Assembly: GCF_030718205.1 (NCBI RefSeq)
Contig: NZ_JAUZQF010000018.1
Location: 62,001 to 126,000, forward strand
DNA from: Nonomuraea turcica
GTDB taxonomy: Bacteria > Actinomycetota > Actinomycetes > Streptosporangiales > Streptosporangiaceae
Length of the DNA stretch: 64,000 bases
Reading direction: 5' to 3'
Part shown: positions 1 through 8,339 of the stretch, piece by piece
How the letters are laid out: every line of letters starts with the position of its first letter
Numbering within the stretch: position 1 is the first letter of the stretch
Made by a program: the position numbers and the translations under genes
The notes under the pieces: model-generated
What the model was told of the DNA's origin: nothing
The model's input: the letters and a program-made list of their open reading frames with translations, nothing else
Databases searched by the model: none

Positions 1-45
1 CAGCGCCGCTTGCCGCTGCTCGGGGGTGAGAGTGGGAAGTGCCAT
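1..45 (-). CDS. mihF: Integration host factor mIHF/sIHF, N-terminus only (truncated by window edge)
   Basis: The 15 visible codons read MALPTLTPEQRQAAL, which matches the highly conserved N-terminus of the actinobacterial integration host factor, a small nucleoid-associated DNA-binding protein of about 105 residues. An AGGAG-type ribosome binding site lies about 10 nt upstream of the ATG. The rest of the gene lies beyond position 1. In most actinomycetes this gene directly follows pyrF and precedes gmk and rpoZ. Here pyrF lies about 19 kb upstream on the same strand. Confidence 0.8.
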   Translation of the reverse strand, partial: MALPTLTPEQRQAAL

Positions 46-148
46 CTCTGTTCTCTCCTCGGGGAGTTTACGATCGGGATTCTGTTACCCGTGGTGCAGT
101 GGCTAATCATGGCGGATACCAGCGGTGTGTGTTGCGGAAAGCGCTCGC

Positions 149-589
149 TCACCGTGTCCGCCACACCACCGCGGCCGCTTCGGCGCACACCACGTCCTGC
201 GCGACCGAGCCTCCGCTGACTCCTACGCCGCCGACCACACGTTCTCCCTCACCGTAGTCCGCCCACAGCGGGATGCCACCTCCTACGGCGACAAATCGCT
301 CGCGCGGCAGGCCTGCCAGCTCCCCTCCGCGGGCGAGGTGCCGGGCCACGTCGGCGGTGTCCCTGCGCAGGGCCACCGAGGTGTACGCCTTGCCCGCCGC
401 GAGGGCCGGCCCCGAGATCTCCGCACCGTCCATACGCTGGAAAGACACCAGATTTCCGCCCTCGTCCACGACCGCGACGGAGATCGACGCGCCCTCCCTG
501 ATCGCCTGCCTCAGGGCGGCCTCGGTCATGCGGAGCGCGAGCTCTAGATTCACGCGTTTCGTCCCTCGGGTCATGATTCTTTCGCGCAT
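149..589 (-). CDS. Heme-binding protein of the GlcG/HbpS family (DUF336)
   Basis: This 146-residue protein has the DUF336 fold signature: an early VAVVDEGGNLVSFQRMD strand, a central ALAAGKAYTSVALRRDT helix and a Gly-rich GGGIPLW stretch. Family members include HbpS, a haem-sensing partner of a two-component system in Streptomyces, and GlcG, of unclear role; most are small cytoplasmic or secreted oligomers. No signal peptide is visible here, so cytoplasmic location is likely. The ATG at 589 is chosen because GGAAGGG lies 4 nt upstream; a second in-frame ATG sits at 574. It lies downstream of the ROK regulator in the same direction with a 71-nt gap, and 103 nt before mihF. Ligand binding is inferred from the family only. 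Confidence 0.75.
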   Translation of the reverse strand: MRERIMTRGTKRVNLELALRMTEAALRQAIREGASISVAVVDEGGNLVSFQRMDGAEISGPALAAGKAYTSVALRRDTADVARHLARGGELAGLPRERFVAVGGGIPLWADYGEGERVVGGVGVSGGSVAQDVVCAEAAAVVWRTR

Positions 590-660
590 CGGACCCTTCC
601 ATGGGTACAGGCCCGCCCCACGCCCCGCAAGATCGCTCAGCGAGAGGGTGACCGGGTGTG

Positions 661-1986
661 TTATGGCGGGCTTTCCCCCGGCAACGTGGAATTCATCACA
701 TTTCGCTCGTCGGGCGTGTCGCGGCCCTGGTCAGGGTGGCTTGTGCGCCACCGGTCGAGGCCTTCCGGGGTGAGGAACGCGTCGAAGACCGACTCCATGG
801 CACCCAGCAGCGAGCCGCGCCAACCGAGGGCTGAGCCCTCGATGCGCGGCGGGTGATCGCGGCGGATCGCCATGAGGCCCGGCTCGCAGGCCGCCATGAG
901 GGCGTCCCCGGCCCGCTCGTACAGCTCGACGCCGTGGCCCGACAGTGTGACCGCCTCGGGGTCGTGGGCGTTGACGAGGGCGGCGATGCCGCGGCCCAGG
1001 GCGCGGGCGTTCGCGGCCACCGCCTCGCCGCTCGTGGCCAGCACGTGCTCGGCCTGCTCGCGGCCCCGGCCGCCGCCGTGGGCCAGGCCGACGTGGCGCA
1101 GCAGGGCATTCGCGCCGACGTCCATGCCCCAGCAGCCGATCGCGCCGCACATGCAGAGGCGGTCGCCGCCGGTGAGCGGCATGTGCCCGAACTCGGCGCC
1201 GGCGCCGCTCGCGCCGCCCAGGGGCCGGCCGTCCACGACCAGCACGCCGCCGAGGTCGAAGTCCACGTGCAGGTGCAGCCCCGTCCGCACGCCCTGCAGC
1301 CGCCCGCGCCGCGCCTCGGCCACCGCCGCGAACGCGGTGTCGTTACCCACGACCACCGGCACCACCGCGCCCGCTCGGCCTGCGGTGTCCGCTCGGCCTG
1401 CGGCGGCAGCCGCGCCTTTCGCCGCGCCGCCGGGCCCGTCCTCCGCTGCGGCGGCGGGCGGGGCCAGGCCGAGCAGGTGCGGGACGTCGACCGAGCGCCA
1501 GCTCAGGTGGGCGATGTCCACCAGGCCGCCGTGGCGGACCGGGCCCGCGAGCGCCACCCCGACCCCGATCAACCGGTGCCCGAGCCGCTCGCGCTCGGCG
1601 GCGATGGCCGCGCCCAAGTGCCCGAGCGCGTTCTCCGGCGTGCCGTCGTGCGGGCGCACGGCCAGGACCGTCACGCGCCCGCCCAGCTCGCAGGCCGCCA
1701 GCTCCCAGGCGTCCTCACGCACGTCGGCGGCCAGGGCGATCGGGCCGCGCGGATGCGGCCCGGGCACCTGCGTCGGCCGGCCCCGCGCATGCTCATGGGC
1801 AGGCTCCTCGTGCAGCAGCTCGTCCTCCACCAGACCCGCCACCAGCACGGACGCGGTGCCGCGTGCCAGCCGCAGGTCGCGGGTCAGCTGTGACCTCGTG
1901 CGGGTGGCGCCGCAGTCGTGCACGGCACGCATCAGCCTGACGCGGTTGTGCGCGCGGAGTTCGCCGCTGGTCGTAGCTCCATTCAC
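661..1986 (-). CDS. ROK-family transcriptional regulator/sugar kinase-like protein
   Basis: This 441-residue protein has an N-terminal winged helix (about residues 10-65, with RTRSQLTRDLRLARGT as the recognition region) followed by a ROK domain. The domain keeps the GNDTAFAAVAEA segment and a zinc-type CMCGAIGCW cluster. Such proteins (NagC/XylR type) repress carbohydrate genes. It starts at a GTG only 23 bp from the divergent MFS start at 2010, so the exporter is its likely target. A low-complexity Ala/Gly stretch near residues 175-205 interrupts the domain. Whether sugar-kinase activity is retained cannot be told from sequence alone; a regulatory role is favoured. Confidence 0.85.
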   Translation of the reverse strand: MNGATTSGELRAHNRVRLMRAVHDCGATRTRSQLTRDLRLARGTASVLVAGLVEDELLHEEPAHEHARGRPTQVPGPHPRGPIALAADVREDAWELAACELGGRVTVLAVRPHDGTPENALGHLGAAIAAERERLGHRLIGVGVALAGPVRHGGLVDIAHLSWRSVDVPHLLGLAPPAAAAEDGPGGAAKGAAAAAGRADTAGRAGAVVPVVVGNDTAFAAVAEARRGRLQGVRTGLHLHVDFDLGGVLVVDGRPLGGASGAGAEFGHMPLTGGDRLCMCGAIGCWGMDVGANALLRHVGLAHGGGRGREQAEHVLATSGEAVAANARALGRGIAALVNAHDPEAVTLSGHGVELYERAGDALMAACEPGLMAIRRDHPPRIEGSALGWRGSLLGAMESVFDAFLTPEGLDRWRTSHPDQGRDTPDERNVMNSTLPGESPP

Positions 1987-2009
1987 GAAACACAGTTTAT
2001 GCTCTAGCC
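1987..2009. promoter_or_regulatory. Overlapping divergent promoters, probably leaderless
   Basis: Only 23 bp separate the two GTG codons. On the plus strand TATGCT (1998-2003) ends 6 nt before the GTG at 2010. On the minus strand TAAACT (1999-1994) ends 7 nt before the GTG at 1986. Both fit a -10 box placed for transcription starting at the start codon, and the two hexamers overlap. No ribosome binding site is seen for either gene. One bound regulator could control both. Confidence 0.55.
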
Positions 2010-3254
2010 GTGAACAAAAGCCTCATTGATGCCAGACGTGCCCGTGTCGGAGTGTTCGGGTTCTTCTTCCTCGCCGGGTTGGTGATGGGTCTGTGGGCGG
2101 CCGGGCTGCCGTCGCTGAACGACCGGCTCGACCTCGGCCCCGCCCGGCTCGGCAGCGTCCTGCTGCTGATCTCGGGCGGGGCGCTGGTGTCGATGCTGGT
2201 GGCCGGTCCGCTGGTGGACCGGTGGTCGAGCCGGCGCGTGTGCTGGATCGCCGGGCCCTTCTCCGGCCTCGTGCTGCTCGGGCCCGCGCTCGCGCCCTCG
2301 TACGGGGCCCTGGCGGCGCTCGCGGTCGTGTTCGGGATCGGGCTGGGGGTGACCGAGGTCGCCATGAACGCCCATTCCGTCGAGGTCGAGCGCCGCTACG
2401 GCCGGCCGATCATCTCCGCCTTCCACGGGACGTGGAGCCTGGGCGGGGCCGCCGGGGGCGCGCTGACCTCACTGATCCTGCGGGCCGAAGTGGACGCTCA
2501 GGTGTTGTTGGTGGTAGCGGCAGTGGTGGTGCCGTTCCTGTACCTCCCCGCGGCGCGGCTGCTGCTCCCCGACGCGCCGGAGCACACCTCGCCCGAGTCC
2601 GGCGCCCCGCAGGATGGCTCCTCGCTGCGGTGGGGGCTGATCGCGCTGCTCGGGCTGGCGGCCTTCGCCGGGCATCTGAGTGAAGGGGCGGCCATCGACT
2701 GGGCGGCGCTGCACGCTCGGTGGGTGCTGGATACCGATCCGGCGGCGGCGCCGCTGGCGTACACGATCTTCTCGGTGGCCATGACGACCGTGCGGCTGCT
2801 GGGGGACCCGATCAGGGCCCGGCTCGGGTCCGTGCGCACCATCCAGCTGGCCGGGCTGTTCGCCACCGTCGGGTACGTGCTCGTCCTCCTCGCGCCGCTG
2901 GCCGGGGAGACGCTGCGGGTGGCGTGCGCGTGGACCGGGTGGGCGCTGGCCGGGGTGGGGCTGGCCACCGTGGTGCCGGTGTTGTTCAGCGCGGTGGGCG
3001 CGGCCGGCGGCCGGGTCGGGCGCGCCCTGGCCATGGTGACGGCCTTCGGCTACTCGGGGCTGCTGCTCGGGCCCGCCGTGCTGGGGTACGTCGCCGAGGC
3101 GTCGTCGCTGCCGGTCGCCCTCATCATCCCCGCGGTGCTGGCCGCTGTGGTGACACTCGCCGGCACGCCCGCCATCCGCTCCCTGCTCCGCCACTCGACG
3201 CCGGTCGCTCAAGATCGACCGCAGGTCGCCGGACAGAACGTGACCTCGGGGTAG
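2010..3254 (+). CDS. Major facilitator superfamily transporter
   Basis: This 414-residue integral membrane protein has about 12 hydrophobic segments. The motif-A-like region GPLVDRWSSRRV follows the second segment (about residues 68-79), and VTEVAMNAHSVEVERRYGRP is typical of the FucP/YbjJ-like branch of MFS sugar or drug transporters. It starts at GTG, probably leaderless, and diverges from the ROK regulator. That arrangement suggests sugar-related control, but the substrate is unknown. Its 3' end overlaps the convergent hydrolase gene by 46 bp. Confidence 0.82.
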   Translation: MNKSLIDARRARVGVFGFFFLAGLVMGLWAAGLPSLNDRLDLGPARLGSVLLLISGGALVSMLVAGPLVDRWSSRRVCWIAGPFSGLVLLGPALAPSYGALAALAVVFGIGLGVTEVAMNAHSVEVERRYGRPIISAFHGTWSLGGAAGGALTSLILRAEVDAQVLLVVAAVVVPFLYLPAARLLLPDAPEHTSPESGAPQDGSSLRWGLIALLGLAAFAGHLSEGAAIDWAALHARWVLDTDPAAAPLAYTIFSVAMTTVRLLGDPIRARLGSVRTIQLAGLFATVGYVLVLLAPLAGETLRVACAWTGWALAGVGLATVVPVLFSAVGAAGGRVGRALAMVTAFGYSGLLLGPAVLGYVAEASSLPVALIIPAVLAAVVTLAGTPAIRSLLRHSTPVAQDRPQVAGQNVTSG

Positions 3255-4375
3255 CGCGGTGACGGGTTGTCCAGGAGGGGTTGCCGCTTCGACTTCAGGT
3301 GCTGGTCGAGGAAGGCCGCCACGTAGGTGCGGGTGAGCTCGGCGGCGCGCGCCGCGGCCAGAACGCCGTAGGGGGGCTTGAGGCCGAGGGCGCCCCCCAC
3401 CACCGGGCCGTCGGTGAAGGACTGGTGTTCCGCGCCTGTCAGCACGACCCAGCGCTTCCACCCGGTCAGCAGCTTCCAGTCGCGGTCCCACGTGGAGTCG
3501 CGGCCTCCGGGGACGTGCTCCGGTGAACCTAGGAACATGAACGGCCGGGAGAACCCGCTCTTGGGGATCCGGGCGTAGGTGGTGCCGTCCATGTCGATCC
3601 CGGCCCGCACCCGGGAGTCCTTCACCATGGCCGCCACTGCGCTGGCCCCGCCGATCGACTGGCCTGCCATCGCGATCCTGGAGTGGTCGATCCGGTCGGA
3701 GCCGTCCCACTTCGTCCTCAGCTGGTCGAGGACGAAGGAGACGTCGGCCGCCCGGCCCTGGACCACCCCCGTGCCGAAGCCCGGGTCGGTGTCGCTGTCG
3801 CAGGCGATGCACTCGGCGACCCGCCCGTCGGCCAGGGGCGTGGCGTAGCTCTCGTAGGTGTGGTCGATCCCGGCCACGACGTACCCGCGGCTGGCCAGAT
3901 CCTCGGCCAGGGACGTGAGCGTGCTCATCGGATTGGTGAAGCCGGGGGAGAGCACCACCAGCGGAAGCTTCCGCCCCGTGGGTTCGGCGTCTTTGATGGC
4001 GTTCGTGCGCGTCTTGCTCAGCATGTCGTCCGGGATGCCCGTGACCCGATAGCGCCTCATGGCGAGCTCGGATTCCTTCGGTGTCATGTACGGCGCACGC
4101 TCCCCGTCCCTCTGCTTGGCCGGATACCACAGGGTGACCTTGAGCTCTCTGGCGTCGACGTCGAGGTTCCACGGATCGGGGCGAGACGTGTCCTTCAGAT
4201 ACAGGGCGGTGGTGCCGACCGGATGGGCGCCGGTGGGGGCGGGCAGGGTCGCGGGGCCGGCCGGCGTGGGCGACGGGGCGGCGGACCGGGGCGGCGTGGG
4301 CGCTGAGCAGGCGGACGCGGCGAGGACGGCCAGTCCCGCGGCGACTGCCAGGAGGTGTCTCATCGAGAGGTCCAT
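3209..4375 (-). CDS. Secreted lipoprotein alpha/beta-hydrolase (PAF-acetylhydrolase/dienelactone-hydrolase-like)
   Basis: This protein of 388 residues has a lipoprotein signal peptide ending LAASAC. The mature part has an alpha/beta-hydrolase fold: LPLVVLSPGF near the oxyanion strand, the nucleophile elbow GQSIGG (Ser near residue 220) and a late GAEHQSFTDG segment that probably gives the catalytic His. It is likely an ester hydrolase anchored outside the membrane. The ATG at 4375 directly abuts the TGA of the upstream S41 gene (TGAATG); an alternative ATG is at 4363. It is the last gene of the YtrA-ABC operon. The sequence after the lipid Cys (SAPTPPRS) nearly repeats that of the neighbouring protease. 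Confidence 0.8.
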   Translation of the reverse strand: MDLSMRHLLAVAAGLAVLAASACSAPTPPRSAAPSPTPAGPATLPAPTGAHPVGTTALYLKDTSRPDPWNLDVDARELKVTLWYPAKQRDGERAPYMTPKESELAMRRYRVTGIPDDMLSKTRTNAIKDAEPTGRKLPLVVLSPGFTNPMSTLTSLAEDLASRGYVVAGIDHTYESYATPLADGRVAECIACDSDTDPGFGTGVVQGRAADVSFVLDQLRTKWDGSDRIDHSRIAMAGQSIGGASAVAAMVKDSRVRAGIDMDGTTYARIPKSGFSRPFMFLGSPEHVPGGRDSTWDRDWKLLTGWKRWVVLTGAEHQSFTDGPVVGGALGLKPPYGVLAAARAAELTRTYVAAFLDQHLKSKRQPLLDNPSPRYPEVTFCPATCGRS

Positions 4376-5794
4376 TCACTTCTGAAGCAAGGTCATGGCC
4401 TTGGCCAGGGCGGGGTCGCGCCCGGCGGCCGCGTCCTCCGGAGTCAGGGGCACGTGGTGGTCGGGGGACACGCCGATCCGATCGATCACCTCACGGTTGG
4501 GCCCCAGATGGTGCCTGACGGGGAAGCCCAGCGTGGTGTTGTTGCTCAGCAGGTACGGCTGCGCCGGGCCGGAGATGACCCCGGCGGTTCTGGTGCCGAC
4601 CACCTGGCCGATACGCAGATCCTTGACCGCGGAGCTGACATGCTCGCAGGCCGAGGCGCAACTGCGGTCGGTGAGCACCACCAGCGGCAGGTTGAGCAGC
4701 TCGACGGTGTCGTCGGTCCGCATGGATTCGCACGTGCCGTCCACGGTGCACACGTAGGCGGTGACCTTGCCATGGACGAACGCGCTCACCAGCCGAATCG
4801 CCTCCGTGGGGCTGCCGCCGCCGTTGCCGCGCAGGTCCAGCACGACGCCGGTGAGGGTCCGGCCGGTGCGCAGCCTGGAGATCGCCTTGAAAGCCCTGTC
4901 CGCGGCGTCGGGAGCGAACCCGCGCACCTGTACGTAGGCGATGCCGTCGTCCAGCAGCTTCGACTGCACCACTTGCAGGGCGGCCAGATCCCGCTGGTAG
5001 AGGCCGGGCTTGAGCGTCACGCGCCAGCGGCGGCCGGTGCTCTGCCGCAGGAGCCGCAGCTGGACCGGGCGCGCTTGCGGGTATCGCGGGTAGAGAGCGG
5101 CGATCGCGGGGGTGGGTTTCCCGTCGATGAAGGGCGCGGACCCGTTGATCGATTCGATGATGTCGCCCGGGCGCACTCCGGCCGCCTGCGCCGCGCCGCC
5201 CTGCACAGTGGTGACGAACAGCGGAGGGAGGGCGACGCCGGGGTTGCCGTCCACCTGCGGGCCGTTGACGTTCGCCTCCAAGCCCAGGCCGTAGCCGTCG
5301 CCGTCGTAATAGTCGGGGTGCCGCTTGGTGTCGTGCGTCCAGCGGGCGTGGTTGTCGCCGAGGGCGGCCACGATGGCCTCGAGGGTGACGATGGCCAGCT
5401 TGTCGCGGAGGTCGGGGACCTGATCGACAGTCTTGCGGTAGACGGCCTCGAAAGCGGTCCAGTCGGCTTTCCGGTCACCGGTCAGCGCCGGCATGGTGGC
5501 CTCGGGCAGGTCGCGCCCATTGCGGTTGAGCTCCTGTGTCAGGGCGACGAATCCGGCGGTCAGCAGCGAGCGGGCGTCCAGTGTGGCGCCGCTGTAGTAG
5601 TTGCCGAGGATGCAGAAGTACGCCTGCTCGATGACGTCGACCGTGGTGGCCGTCTCCGCCCCAGGCCGTCCCTGGGGCGGCGCGCAGACCGTGCTGGCTT
5701 CCGTGCTCGCCTGACTGCGCGGCGGCGTCGGCGCCGTGCAGGCCGCCGCCAAGAGGAGGGCGAGACCGGCGGTCGCGGTCCTGATAATCGTCAT
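4376..5794 (-). CDS. S41-family (C-terminal processing-like) peptidase lipoprotein with PDZ domain
   Basis: This protein of about 472 residues starts with a lipobox LLLAAAC. A PDZ-like region (GGAAQAAGVRPGDIIESING) precedes a tail-specific protease domain with VVLDLRGNGGGSPTEAI and the nucleophile segment LTDRSCASACEHV. In CtpA-type enzymes this region carries the catalytic Ser; here Ser and Cys are both present. The ATG at 5794 overlaps the permease stop by 4 nt (ATGA), so translation is coupled. It is probably an envelope protease working with the ABC transporter, either on a peptide substrate or in stress response. No substrate can be named. Confidence 0.82.
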   Translation of the reverse strand: MTIIRTATAGLALLLAAACTAPTPPRSQASTEASTVCAPPQGRPGAETATTVDVIEQAYFCILGNYYSGATLDARSLLTAGFVALTQELNRNGRDLPEATMPALTGDRKADWTAFEAVYRKTVDQVPDLRDKLAIVTLEAIVAALGDNHARWTHDTKRHPDYYDGDGYGLGLEANVNGPQVDGNPGVALPPLFVTTVQGGAAQAAGVRPGDIIESINGSAPFIDGKPTPAIAALYPRYPQARPVQLRLLRQSTGRRWRVTLKPGLYQRDLAALQVVQSKLLDDGIAYVQVRGFAPDAADRAFKAISRLRTGRTLTGVVLDLRGNGGGSPTEAIRLVSAFVHGKVTAYVCTVDGTCESMRTDDTVELLNLPLVVLTDRSCASACEHVSSAVKDLRIGQVVGTRTAGVISGPAQPYLLSNNTTLGFPVRHHLGPNREVIDRIGVSPDHHVPLTPEDAAAGRDPALAKAMTLLQK

Positions 5795-6849
5795 GCCAGG
5801 CGCCTCCGGATCCACCAGAAGGACAACCACGTGAAGCCGAGGGTGAGGAGGGTGTAGATCCCGGTCTCGATCCACTGGAAGGGCCAGAACCGTTCGAGGG
5901 GCTGGTAGGTCGCCTGCTGCCGGTAGCCGAGCCGGTTGATCTCGGCCATGCAGGCGTCCCCGCCGCCTGCCGCCGCCGACGGCGCGCAGGGCCCCGAGGT
6001 GGTGGAGACCTGGAGGTCGGCTTCTTCGCCGCTGCCGGCGATCGTGCGTCCGGACGGATCGACCAGGTTGCTGGACAGGACCCAGGCGCCCGCGTGGCCG
6101 GGAACGGCCGAAGCCAGGGCGAGGTGCGCGGGTCCGCCTCCGTTCGTGCCCCGTGATATGCCGAAGTGATCCACGTTCACCCGGCCGAGCTCGAAGGTCG
6201 ACGTGACAGGGGGGATCAGATGGGGCCGGACCAGCAGCGGCATGGCCAGCTGGATCGCGGCGAAGACGGCCAGGGTGAGGGCCATGGCGGGCAGCGTGCG
6301 GCGGACCAGCATGCCCACGGTCACGCCGAGGACGAAGGCGAAGGCCGCATACCCTATCGGGGCGATGCCGCGCGCGCTGAACACCAGGGGAGTCATCAGC
6401 GCCCAGTCCGAAGCGGCCGACTTGTCCAGAGGATCGGACCACCAGGTCACCGCGAGGCCGCACAGGCAGGCGGCGGCCACGGCGGTCAGGCCGGTGAGCC
6501 CGAGCTTGACCGCCAGCCAGCGGCCACGGGTGATGCTCTGGTTCCACACCAGCAGGTGCGTGCCCGCCTCCAGCTCGCGGGTGATCAATGGTGCTCCCCA
6601 GAAGAGCCCGACCAGGGCCGGCAGGAGCAGCACGACGAGGATGACGGCCATGAAAGGGGTCTGATACTCGTCGAAGAAGCGGTCGAAGAACTGGTCGCAG
6701 GTGTTGTCCGGGGTGCAGTCGGCGATCCCGGTGGAGTAGCGGGAGGCCAGGCCGGGGCCGGTCAGGGCCAGGGCGGCGGTGAGGATGGCGAGGACGGCAG
6801 CCATCATCGCGGCCGAGCCGCGGAACTGGCGCCAGGTCAGCCAGATCAT
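5791..6849 (-). CDS. ABC transporter permease subunit (ABC-2 type)
   Basis: This 352-residue membrane protein has six or so hydrophobic segments (for example residues 15-33, 65-85, 120-140, 165-185) and a long extracytoplasmic loop before the last segment, a common plan for ABC-2 permeases. The loop includes two Cys (in CAPSAAAGGGDAC) that could form a disulfide. It starts with ATG in a 4-nt overlap with the ATPase stop and itself overlaps the S41 start by 4 nt. With the YtrA-type regulator and ATPase it resembles envelope-stress or antibiotic-response exporters. The substrate is unknown. Confidence 0.82.
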   Translation of the reverse strand: MIWLTWRQFRGSAAMMAAVLAILTAALALTGPGLASRYSTGIADCTPDNTCDQFFDRFFDEYQTPFMAVILVVLLLPALVGLFWGAPLITRELEAGTHLLVWNQSITRGRWLAVKLGLTGLTAVAAACLCGLAVTWWSDPLDKSAASDWALMTPLVFSARGIAPIGYAAFAFVLGVTVGMLVRRTLPAMALTLAVFAAIQLAMPLLVRPHLIPPVTSTFELGRVNVDHFGISRGTNGGGPAHLALASAVPGHAGAWVLSSNLVDPSGRTIAGSGEEADLQVSTTSGPCAPSAAAGGGDACMAEINRLGYRQQATYQPLERFWPFQWIETGIYTLLTLGFTWLSFWWIRRRLA

Positions 6850-7736
6850 CGCTGCACCTCCAGGGCGACTCGCCGGTTCTCTGCGGTGTGCTTGTCCATA
6901 TAGGCGAGGACCAGGTCCTCCAGGCTGAGCTGGGTGACCGTCCAGGCGGGATCGTGGATCGGGGCGTCGGTACGGACCACGAACGTGCTCTGCCGGTCGG
7001 TGTGGCGGGCGGAGACCACGTGCTGGTCGGCGGGGAGCCGGTCGGGATCGCGGCGCGGGCCGGTGAGCCGGTGATGGGTGGCCAGCAGCTTGTCGGTCTC
7101 CCCGGCCACCTGGACGCGGGAGTCGACGAGGACGATCAGGAAGTCGCAGACCCGTTCCAGGTCCGAGACCAGGTGGGAGGAGAGCACCACGCTGAACTCG
7201 TGCTCGACCGTGGCCTCCATCAGCCCTTGCAGGAACTCCCGGCGGGCCAGCGGGTCGAGCGAGGCGACGGGTTCGTCCAGGATCAGCAGCTCGGGGCGTT
7301 TGGCCAGGCCCAAGGTGAGGGCGAGCTGAGCGCGCTCGCCACCCGACAGCTTGCCCGCCCGTTGGGTGGGGACGAGACCCAGCTGCGCGATGCGTTCCCG
7401 CGCTAAGGCGGCGTCCCAGCGGAGGTTGAGCCGTGCACCCAACCGCAGATGATCGGCGATGGTCAGGCCCGCGTAGACGGGGGTGTCCTGGGCGACGAAC
7501 CCGACCCTGGCCAGCTGCGCGGGCGTGCCCCCGGGCCGCCCGCCGAGCACGGTGATGCCACCCGCCGTCGGTTCGAGCTGGCCGCTGGCCAGCTTCAGCA
7601 GCGTGGTCTTGCCGGCTCCGTTGGGTCCCACCAACCCGACGACGTGGCCGGCCGGGATGTCCACGGTGCAATCGCGCAGCGCCCAGCGCTTGCCGTACTT
7701 CTTGCCCAATCCCTGGGCCTGCAGGACGGAACTCAC
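6846..7736 (-). CDS. ABC transporter ATP-binding protein
   Basis: This 296-residue ATPase has Walker A GPNGAGKTT (about residues 37-45), ABC signature LSGGERAQL (about 133) and Walker B ELLILDEP (about 150), followed by a C-terminal extension typical of drug or lipid exporters. It energises the permease encoded immediately downstream. The start is GTG at 7736, in a GTGA overlap with the GntR stop. Codon 111 is TTA (7404-7406), a rare leucine codon in such genomes. The GntR/ATPase/permease order is the YtrABC-like arrangement. Confidence 0.9.
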   Translation of the reverse strand: MSSVLQAQGLGKKYGKRWALRDCTVDIPAGHVVGLVGPNGAGKTTLLKLASGQLEPTAGGITVLGGRPGGTPAQLARVGFVAQDTPVYAGLTIADHLRLGARLNLRWDAALARERIAQLGLVPTQRAGKLSGGERAQLALTLGLAKRPELLILDEPVASLDPLARREFLQGLMEATVEHEFSVVLSSHLVSDLERVCDFLIVLVDSRVQVAGETDKLLATHHRLTGPRRDPDRLPADQHVVSARHTDRQSTFVVRTDAPIHDPAWTVTQLSLEDLVLAYMDKHTAENRRVALEVQR

Positions 7737-8137
7737 GCTATGTCCTCCTGAGAGGTGGTCCGAAAGGTGGTCATGAACAGGGCCTCGATGCTCTCGTCGT
7801 CGAGACCGGCCCGGCGGGCCTTGGCCAGCCAGCGCTGCAGGTCCAGCCGCAGCGGGCCGTGCGCGGCCAGCGAGGTGTCGGTCAGCGTCGCCGTCACGAA
7901 CGTCCCCACCCCTGGCCGGGCGGCGACGAGACCCTCGTGCTCGAGTTCCCGATAGGCCTTGAGCACGGTGTTGGCGTTGATCGCCAATTGCGCCACGACC
8001 TCCTTGAGGGTCGGCAGCTGATCGCCCTCGCGCAGGATGCCGAGCCGGAGCGCATGCCGTACTTGCTGGACGAGCTGCTGATACGGCGAGAGGCCCGACT
8101 TCGCGTCCAGATAGAACTCGATCACGGCTTTCTCCAT
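7733..8137 (-). CDS. GntR-family regulator, YtrA subfamily
   Basis: This 134-residue protein has an N-terminal winged helix (residues 10-80, with GDQLPTLKEVVAQLAINANTV) and only a short C-terminal helix region. That size and plan define the YtrA subgroup, which usually represses the ABC exporter operon it heads. Here it is the first gene of five joined by 4-nt overlaps: regulator, ATPase, permease, protease, hydrolase. A palindrome lies just upstream of the start. The inducer is unknown; cell-wall antibiotics are common inducers for the subgroup. Confidence 0.87.
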   Translation of the reverse strand: MEKAVIEFYLDAKSGLSPYQQLVQQVRHALRLGILREGDQLPTLKEVVAQLAINANTVLKAYRELEHEGLVAARPGVGTFVTATLTDTSLAAHGPLRLDLQRWLAKARRAGLDDESIEALFMTTFRTTSQEDIA

Positions 8138-8140
8138 ATA

Positions 8141-8160
8141 TCTAGTGTCCTAGGACTATA
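8141..8160 (-). promoter_or_regulatory. Promoter with probable YtrA-type operator
   Basis: A perfect 10-bp palindrome GTCCTAGGAC spans 8147-8156, about 10 nt before the regulator ATG. On the minus strand TATAGT (8160-8155) is a good -10 box, so the palindrome covers the -10/+1 region. That is the usual position for an autorepressing GntR operator. Assignment is by position and symmetry only. Confidence 0.5.
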
Positions 8161-8286
8161 GATGGTCGCATGTATGGTCCGGGTTAAGGAAGCACGTGAG
8201 TGGTTTGCCGTTAGGCGCCCCGACCTGGTGTTATGTGATCGTGACTTGACCGGCAAGTTACATCCGGGTTTCATGTGGGCCACACC

Positions 8287-8321
8287 GTAAACGTTTACAG
8301 AGACGGGCCGTAAACGTTTAC
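8287..8321 (+). promoter_or_regulatory. Twin LacI-type operators
   Basis: Two identical perfect 12-bp palindromes GTAAACGTTTAC lie at 8287-8298 and 8310-8321, with centres 23 bp apart (about two helical turns). They match the classic LacI/GalR-family consensus with a central CG. They sit 19 bp before the LacI start and probably repress the whole downstream operon including the regulator. Confidence 0.85.
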
Positions 8322-8339
8322 ACCGATGGAAGGACCACC

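Noticed and set aside
2469..4379. A 636-codon minus-strand open frame opposite the MFS gene and hydrolase
   Set aside because: Its composition (runs of Arg, Pro, His) is that of a shadow frame; the MFS and lipoprotein frames carry recognisable motifs.
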